From Dinoroseobacter sp013215265 (lineage in GTDB: Bacteria > Pseudomonadota > Alphaproteobacteria > Rhodobacterales > Rhodobacteraceae), in contig OY829366.1 of assembly GCA_963691755.1 (NCBI GenBank), forward strand, positions 3,408,336-3,472,335: a stretch of DNA of 64,000 nt, given 5' to 3'. Below the pieces are notes generated by a model. The model did not search any database, was not told where the DNA came from, and was given only the letters and a program-made list of their open reading frames with translations. The position numbers were made by a program, and so were the translations under genes. Positions within the stretch are counted from its first letter, which is position 1; every line of letters starts with the position of its first letter. Positions 58,559 to 64,000 of the stretch are shown here, one piece after another.

Positions 58559-59923
58559 TTAACGACGCGATGGTGCGCGACGACCGCGCTTTTTACCACC
58601 TTTACCACGCAATTGAGACTTCTCAATGAGACCTTCGTACTGGTGTGCCAGCAAGTGCGACTGGATCTGTTGCACAGTGTCCATGCCAACTGACACGATA
58701 ATCAATATCGAGGTGCCGCCAAAATACGCCGTGATCGCCAATTCGGTGCGAACCATTTCGGGGATCAGACAAACAAGCGCCAGGTAACCTGAGCCTAAAA
58801 CGAGAATACGGGTGGTCACGTAGTCGAGATACTCGACTGTTTTCGCCCCAGGCCGAATGCCGGGAACGAAGCCATTCTGATTCTTCAGGTTCTCTGCAAC
58901 GTCTTCCGTCTTGAAGGACACGTTGGCCGTATAAAAATATGTGAAGAACACGATCATGCCTGCAAAGAACAGCAGGTAGAGCGGTTGCCCCGGGCCAAAA
59001 TAGGCCAGAATCGTGGACATAATCGGGCCCGTAGAGCCACCAGAGAAGGTGCTGATCGTTGTAGGTAGCAACAAAAGCGATGACGCGAAAATGGCTGGAA
59101 TAACGCCCGCCGGGTTCACTTTGATAGGCAAATGGCTGGAACCACCGTCATACACCTTCATCCCAACCTGTCGGCGCGGATACTGGATATGTATCTTGCG
59201 CAAGCTGCGTTCCATGAAGACCACGAACGTCAGCGTTGCAAGCAACATAACGATCACACCCAGAATAACAGGTGTGGAAAGCGCGCCGGTGCGGCCAGAT
59301 TCGAAAAACTGAGCCAATGCAGCGGGCAGTTCAGCAACAATACCCACAAAGATGATCAGCGAAATACCGTTGCCGATGCCGCGCTGGGTGATTTGTTCAC
59401 CAAGCCACATCAGGAACATGGTACCCCCAACAAGGGTAATCACGCAGGCGGCCCGGAAGAACCAGCCAGGATCGGTCACAAGCCCACCCGCTTCAAGGCT
59501 GACCGCAAGCCCGTAGGCTTGGAAAGTTGCTAGGAACACGGTGCCATACCGCGTGTACTGGTTGATCTTCTTGCGGCCTTGCTCGCCTTCTTTCTTCAGC
59601 TGCTCCAACTGTGGGACCATTGCGGTCAGAAGCTGCACGATAATCGAGGCCGAAATGTAGGGCATGATACCCAGCGCGAAGATCCCCATCCGGGAGATCG
59701 CGCCGCCAGTGAACATATTAAGCACGCCACCAAGACCGGCCGCAGCCTGATCCATAAACTCGCGCAATGCGCCACCATCGATGCCCGGAACCGGGATGTA
59801 GGTGCCAAGCCGGTATACGATCAAAAGACCGAGGGTGAATAGAATGCGCTGTCGAAGCTCAGTTGCCTTGCCAAAGGCAGACCAGCTCATGTTTGCGGCC
59901 ATTTGTTCTGCTGCAGATGCCAT
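58559..59923 (-). CDS. secY: Preprotein translocase subunit SecY
   Basis: The 454-residue channel protein has ten predicted membrane helices, GALREFMDQAAAGLGGVLNMFTGGA near the start, ALGIMPYISASIIVQLLTA and GIGNGISLIIFVGIVAELP. It forms the SecYEG channel. It lies between rplO and adk in the spc operon. The basic tail (GKKRGRRAPSRR) is ordinary. Confidence 0.97.
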   Translation of the reverse strand: MASAAEQMAANMSWSAFGKATELRQRILFTLGLLIVYRLGTYIPVPGIDGGALREFMDQAAAGLGGVLNMFTGGAISRMGIFALGIMPYISASIIVQLLTAMVPQLEQLKKEGEQGRKKINQYTRYGTVFLATFQAYGLAVSLEAGGLVTDPGWFFRAACVITLVGGTMFLMWLGEQITQRGIGNGISLIIFVGIVAELPAALAQFFESGRTGALSTPVILGVIVMLLATLTFVVFMERSLRKIHIQYPRRQVGMKVYDGGSSHLPIKVNPAGVIPAIFASSLLLLPTTISTFSGGSTGPIMSTILAYFGPGQPLYLLFFAGMIVFFTYFYTANVSFKTEDVAENLKNQNGFVPGIRPGAKTVEYLDYVTTRILVLGSGYLALVCLIPEMVRTELAITAYFGGTSILIIVSVGMDTVQQIQSHLLAHQYEGLIEKSQLRGKGGKKRGRRAPSRR

Positions 59924-60039
59924 GCGGTACGGGGTCCCGTTGCTTTATGTCATGCAAGCGCCGCCAAACGGTTTCCCGGTCGGCGGCGCCAGAAAATCTT
60001 GTGCTAGATGTAGGTGGCCTTCGCGCCACCCACAAGCGT

Positions 60040-60522
60040 TCAGGCGTCCGCCGTCTCTTTGGTCGCGGGCTTTGTGACCGTAAGTGATCCACCAGCCGCT
60101 TCAACAGCCTTAACAGCGGCACCAGAAGCACCGGTTACGGTGATTGTAGCTTTGGCGGTGATTTCACCCTTGGCCAAAACACGCACGCCATCAAGCTTAC
60201 GGCGTACAAGGCCGGATGCCACAAGGGTGTCTTCGGTGATGTCAGACGCGTTCAGCTTCTTCTCGTCGATGAATTTCTGGATCAGGCCCAGGTTCACAAC
60301 TGCGAAGGACTTTCGGTTCGGCTTGTTGAAGCCACGCTTCGGAAGACGCTGATACAGAGGCATCTGGCCGCCTTCGTAACCATTGATGGCTACACCTGAC
60401 CGGGATTTCTGACCTTTGATACCACGGCCACCCATTTTACCGGTGCCGGAACCAGGACCACGGCCAACGCGCTTGCGGGCTTTGGTTGCGCCAGGATTGT
60501 CGCGCAGTTCATTCAGTTTCAT
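60040..60522 (-). CDS. rplO: 50S ribosomal protein L15
   Basis: The 160-residue protein starts MKLNELRDNPGATKARKRVGRG, with GSGTGKMGGRGIKGQKSRSG and GFEGGQMPLYQRLPKRGF-like segments. It belongs to the spc operon, between rpmD and secY. Confidence 0.97.
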   Translation of the reverse strand: MKLNELRDNPGATKARKRVGRGPGSGTGKMGGRGIKGQKSRSGVAINGYEGGQMPLYQRLPKRGFNKPNRKSFAVVNLGLIQKFIDEKKLNASDITEDTLVASGLVRRKLDGVRVLAKGEITAKATITVTGASGAAVKAVEAAGGSLTVTKPATKETADA

Positions 60523-60599
60523 GTCGCTTCTCCTTTGCCGGATACGGCCCCCAGCGACGGGAGCGGCCGACCACGGCGTTGAACTTTAGGAAAGGCAAA

Positions 60600-60616
60600 G
60601 GGCGATCAGATCGCCC
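60600..60616. repeat. Perfect hairpin between rpmD and rplO
   Basis: GGGCGAT at 60600-60606 and ATCGCCC at 60610-60616 form a seven-base stem with a three-base loop; on the minus strand TTTGCCTTTCC follows. It is a possible weak attenuator or stability element within the operon. Confidence 0.35.
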
Positions 60617-60636
60617 AATGCAACAATAGATTGGCG

Positions 60637-60825
60637 TTATCCACGCTCCTCAACGATCTCAACGAGATGAGGGATCTTGCGGATCATGCCGCGCACGGAA
60701 GGGGTATCTTCCAGTTCGCGGGTCTTGTGCATCTTGTTCAGGCCCAGACCGATCAGCGTCTGGCGCTGCTTTTCAGGGCGACGGATCGGGGAGCCGATCT
60801 GTTTTACAACGATGGTTTTTGCCAT
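60637..60825 (-). CDS. rpmD: 50S ribosomal protein L30
   Basis: This 62-residue protein starts MAKTIVVKQIGSPIRRPEKQ and has LGLNKMHKTRELEDTPSVRGMI, the L30 pattern. It follows rpsE by five bases. Confidence 0.96.
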   Translation of the reverse strand: MAKTIVVKQIGSPIRRPEKQRQTLIGLGLNKMHKTRELEDTPSVRGMIRKIPHLVEIVEERG

Positions 60826-60830
60826 GTGTC

Positions 60831-61400
60831 TCAGGCCTCCTCAGTCGCGGCTTCGGCGGCGGGAGCTTCGTCCTTCTTAAGGATGTCAGCAACTTTCTTA
60901 CCGCGGCGCTGTGCCACCATACGGGGGCTGCTTTCGCTGGTAAGGCCATCAAGTGTTGCGCGGATCATGTTATATGGGTTCTGCGAGCCAATGGACTTCG
61001 CGACAACGTCCTGAATGCCCAACATTTCGAAGACGGCACGCATTGGACCACCTGCGATGATACCGGTACCTTGTGGTGCAGTCCGCATCACAACCTTGCC
61101 AGCACCGTGGCGTCCTTTGACGTCGTGGTGCAGGGTGCGACCTTCTTTGAGCGGCACGCGGATCATCTGGCGCTTCGCTTGCTCGGTGGCCTTGCGGATT
61201 GCTTCAGGCACTTCTTTCGCTTTGCCTTTGCCGAAACCGACGCGACCGCGCTGGTCGCCAACAACCACGAGGGCTGCGAAGCCAAAGCGCTTACCACCTT
61301 TTACAGTTTTCGACACACGGTTAATCGCGACCAGGCGGTCAGCGAATTCTGGGGTTTCCTCTTCGCGGTTGCGACCGCGACGGTTCTCACGCTCTGCCAT
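60831..61400 (-). CDS. rpsE: 30S ribosomal protein S5
   Basis: The 189-residue protein has DRLVAINRVSKTVKGGKRF, VVVGDQRGRVGFGKGKAKEV and APQGTGIIAGGPMRAVFEMLGI, with an N-terminal arginine/glutamate-rich leader and acidic C-terminal tail usual for this group. It takes part in decoding accuracy. Confidence 0.97.
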   Translation of the reverse strand: MAERENRRGRNREEETPEFADRLVAINRVSKTVKGGKRFGFAALVVVGDQRGRVGFGKGKAKEVPEAIRKATEQAKRQMIRVPLKEGRTLHHDVKGRHGAGKVVMRTAPQGTGIIAGGPMRAVFEMLGIQDVVAKSIGSQNPYNMIRATLDGLTSESSPRMVAQRRGKKVADILKKDEAPAAEAATEEA

Positions 61401-61461
61401 GAAAGGCCTCCTGAGCTAGCGTTGTTACCAATCCTAGTGGCCAAAGGGCCCTGGATCATCG

Positions 61462-61485
61462 AGGGCGCAAGTTTCCCCGCGCCCT
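61462..61485. repeat. Hairpin between rplR and rpsE
   Basis: AGGGCGC at 61462-61468 and GCGCCCT at 61479-61485 form a perfect seven-base stem around ten bases in the 96-base gap before rpsE. No T-run. A possible regulator or RNase site. Confidence 0.35.
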
Positions 61486-61496
61486 TCAAGTCATTA

Positions 61497-61856
61497 TTAG
61501 AACTTCAAACCACCTTCACGCGCAGCGTCGGCCAAAGCCTTCACCTTGCCATGAAAGAGGAAACCGCCACGGTCGAAGAAAACCTCTTCGACGCCCGCCT
61601 TCTTCGCGCGCTCGGCAATGGCCGCACCCACTTTGGAGGAAGCTTCGACGTTGTTCTTGCCTACCACACCCAGATCTTTTTCCAGGCTGGAGGCTGCGGC
61701 CAAGGTTACGCCCTGCACATCGTCGATCACTTGTACCGAGATGTTCTTGCCCGAGCGGTGCACGGACAGACGAGGACGACCAGCAGCCATCTTCTTGATT
61801 TTGTTCCGAACGCGCAGGCGGCGCTTCAAGAACAGGTCTCGTTTGCTGTTTGCCAT
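61497..61856 (-). CDS. rplR: 50S ribosomal protein L18
   Basis: The 119-residue protein starts MANSKRDLFLKRRLRVRNKI, with RPRLSVHRSGKNISVQVIDD and FDRGGFLFHGKVKALADAARE. It binds 5S rRNA. The ATG 61856 starts in family register. Confidence 0.97.
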   Translation of the reverse strand: MANSKRDLFLKRRLRVRNKIKKMAAGRPRLSVHRSGKNISVQVIDDVQGVTLAAASSLEKDLGVVGKNNVEASSKVGAAIAERAKKAGVEEVFFDRGGFLFHGKVKALADAAREGGLKF

Positions 61857-61867
61857 TTTTCGCGTCC

Positions 61868-62401
61868 TTACTTCTTCTTGCCTTCCTTGCGGAAGATAAA
61901 TTCGCCTTTGTAGCGAATGCCTTTGCCCTTGTAGGGCTCGGGCTTGCGCCATTCACGAATGTTTGCAGCCACTTGGCCAACAAGCTGTTCGTCAGTGCCT
62001 TCAATGACCACTTCGGTCGGCTTTGGGCAGGTGACGGTCACGCCTTGTGGCACATCGAAGTTCACTTCGTGCGACAGACCGAGGTTCAGTTTCAGGGTGC
62101 TACCCTGGATCTGCGCCCGGTAACCAACGCCCTGGATTTCAAGCTCTTTCTTGAAGCCCTGCGTTGCACCCTGCACCATGTTGGCAACCATTGTGCGGCT
62201 CATGCCCCACTGCTGGCGCGCCCGTTTGGACATCCCCCGAGGGGTCACGGTTACAGCGTTGTCTTCAATGGCGATGGTCACATCGTCAGTTGCAGTGAAG
62301 CTACGGGTCGCTTTCGGACCCTTCACTTCGATGGTCTGGCCGTCCAGCGTTGCCGTGACACCGCTTGGCAGCTCGACCGGTTTTTTCCCAATACGAGACA
62401 T
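61868..62401 (-). CDS. rplF: 50S ribosomal protein L6
   Basis: This 177-residue protein starts MSRIGKKPVELPSGVTATLD and has KGPKATRSFTATD and the C-terminal EWRKPEPYKGKGIRYKGEF. ATG 62401 is chosen rather than a TTG three bases upstream. Confidence 0.97.
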   Translation of the reverse strand: MSRIGKKPVELPSGVTATLDGQTIEVKGPKATRSFTATDDVTIAIEDNAVTVTPRGMSKRARQQWGMSRTMVANMVQGATQGFKKELEIQGVGYRAQIQGSTLKLNLGLSHEVNFDVPQGVTVTCPKPTEVVIEGTDEQLVGQVAANIREWRKPEPYKGKGIRYKGEFIFRKEGKKK

Positions 62402-62414
62402 CAATCAGTCCCCC

Positions 62415-62810
62415 TTAGAATACGGTGCAGAGCACTTCGCCACCAACGTTCTGCTGGCGCGCGGAGGCATCGGACATTACGCCTTTCGACGTGGACACGA
62501 TCGAGACACCCAGACCCTGACGGACCTGAGGGACATCCTTAACGCCCATGTAAACACGACGACCAGGGGTCGATACGCGCTTGAGCTCGCGGATGACGGG
62601 GGTGCCGTCGAAGTACTTAAGGCTGATCTCAATTTCGGGGTGCTTGCTGTCAGAAACAGCTTCGTAGCCGCGAATGTAGCCTTCGTCGGCCAGCACATCG
62701 AGAACCCAAGCGCGCAGCTTGGAGGCCGGGGTGCGGACGGTGGATTTGCCACGCATTTGAGCGTTGCGGATCCGGGTCAGCATATCACCGAGAGGATCGT
62801 TTACAGACAT
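62415..62810 (-). CDS. rpsH: 30S ribosomal protein S8
   Basis: The 131-residue protein has NDPLGDMLTRIRNAQMRGKS and the C-terminal GVSIVSTSKGVMSDASARQ. S8 is the classic autoregulator of the spc operon in other bacteria; whether it does so here cannot be read. Confidence 0.97.
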   Translation of the reverse strand: MSVNDPLGDMLTRIRNAQMRGKSTVRTPASKLRAWVLDVLADEGYIRGYEAVSDSKHPEIEISLKYFDGTPVIRELKRVSTPGRRVYMGVKDVPQVRQGLGVSIVSTSKGVMSDASARQQNVGGEVLCTVF

Positions 62811-62825
62811 ATTCCTAAACCTCCC

Positions 62826-63131
62826 TTACCAGCTCGACTTGACCATGCCGGGGATCTGACCTGCGGAACCAAGTTCACGCAGCGCGATCCGGCTGATCTT
62901 CAGCTTGCGGTAATAGGCGTGTGGACGCCCGGTGAGTTGACAGCGGTTGTGCAGACGGGTCGCCGAGCTGTTGCGCGGCAGCTTTGCCAGTTTCAGGCGC
63001 GCCTTGAAGCGCTCTTCCATTGGCAGGTTCTCGTCGTTTGCGATCTCTTTCAGCGCTGCACGCTTGGCGGCATATTTTTCCACCAGCTTCTGACGCTTCA
63101 CTTCACGCGCGATCATGGATTTCTTCGCCAT
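62826..63131 (-). CDS. rpsN: 30S ribosomal protein S14 (zinc-free type)
   Basis: This 101-residue protein has MAKKSMIAREVKRQKLVEKY and RNRCQLTGRPHAYYRKLKIS-like stretch (RLHNRCQLTGRPHAYYR), with GMVKSSW at the end. The length and lack of CxxC pairs mark the C-minus type. Confidence 0.97.
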   Translation of the reverse strand: MAKKSMIAREVKRQKLVEKYAAKRAALKEIANDENLPMEERFKARLKLAKLPRNSSATRLHNRCQLTGRPHAYYRKLKISRIALRELGSAGQIPGMVKSSW

Positions 63132-63150
63132 GGTTGTTTTCTCCCCCGGC

Positions 63151-63713
<563 letters not shown>

Positions 63714-63714
<1 letters not shown>

Positions 63715-64000
63715 CAGACGGCCTCCCCAGTGGTCTTGGCGAAGCGGACCTTCTTGCCATCTTCCTCGCGGAAGCCGACGCGGGTGGCTTTGCCGTTGCT
63801 GTCAAGAAGCGCCAGGTTGCTCAGATCAATCGGCATTGCCTTTGGCAGGCGGCCGCCCTGAGAGGACTGGGTCTGACGGGTGTGACGGATGGCGATGTTG
63901 ATACCGTCCACAATAGCCTTGCCGTCCTTGGGCATAACGGCGGAAATCTCGCCTTCTTTGCCCTTGTCCTTGCCGGCCAATACGACGACCTTGTCGCCCT
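63714..64000 (-). CDS. rplX: 50S ribosomal protein L24, partial (5' end beyond the window)
   Basis: Only the C-terminal 94 or so codons are in the window. The visible part has GDKVVVLAGKDKGKEG running off the edge, DGINIAIRHTRQTQSSQGG and KVRFAKTTGEAV, so it is L24 and has no internal fault. The methionine at 63980 lies inside the KOW motif and is not the start. rplE follows by a TGATG overlap. Confidence 0.95.

Noticed and set aside
60819..61913. 364-codon open frame on the plus strand
   Set aside because: It lies opposite rpmD/rpsE/rplR, which match their families end to end; it is a shadow of codon bias.

Overview
The window is chromosomal DNA of an alphaproteobacterium, almost certainly a Rhodobacterales (Roseobacter-group) member. 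The evidence is the separate F0 ATP synthase operon with paired b and b' subunits, MipZ in place of MinCDE, ATP12, a BztABCD amino-acid importer, a DUF1285/MoxR pair, and the order yidC - MOSC - engB - argB. Most of the DNA is densely packed core genome. I see no prophage, insertion sequence, integron, rRNA operon or CRISPR array.

Region by region. 1-6.5 kb: start of a MoxR ATPase, DUF1285, an RluE-like pseudouridine synthase, DNA polymerase I, an HlyIII/PAQR membrane protein, a small zinc protein and an orphan ABC ATPase. 6.7-10.4 kb: HIT protein, then a small surface-glycan group (GlcNAc-transferase-like protein, sulfotransferase, unknown Rossmann-like protein). 10.4-16.6 kb: oxidoreductase/LysR pair, adenosine kinase, nth, an ada-like gene, an OmpA lipoprotein and a GntR regulator. 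16.6-19.2 kb: F0 operon atpI-B-E-F'-F on the minus strand. 19.3-22.6 kb: ArsR, DMT exporter with LysR, azoreductase and DoxX. 22.9-30.1 kb: translation operon ffh - three GNATs - chorismate mutase - rpsP - rimM - sulfotransferase-like gene - trmD - rplS - rpmE. 30.3-34.8 kb: mipZ, TVP38 protein, flavin disulfide oxidoreductase, histidine kinase. 34.9-44.6 kb: tRNA-Arg, rpmH, rnpA, yidD, an inserted DUF3833/ttcA/EAL block, then yidC, MOSC, engB, argB, an Fe-S protein and a SixA-like phosphatase. 44.6-49.1 kb: bztABCD, minus strand. 49.4-53.6 kb: ATP12, HAD, RluA-type synthase, crcB, rarA. 53.7-55.2 kb: a luxR-luxI quorum-sensing pair and a divergent 58-residue protein. 55.3-64 kb: spc/alpha ribosomal operon from rplX (cut by the window edge) to rplQ, including secY, adk and rpoA.

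Several genes work together. rnpA, yidD and yidC serve tRNA maturation and membrane insertion. ffh and secY serve protein targeting. rimM, trmD, ttcA and two pseudouridine synthases modify or mature RNA and ribosomes. atp genes and ATP12 supply and assemble ATP synthase. Regulators sit beside likely targets with visible inverted repeats (ArsR, GntR, two LysR, LuxR).

No single clear new system is present. The most interesting places are the luxRI locus with a nested 53-bp interrupted palindrome and a divergent small acidic protein; three coupled acetyltransferase genes and a sulfotransferase-like gene embedded in the ribosome-maturation operon; the structured gap before ffh; and the EAL protein with a degenerate GGDEF site.
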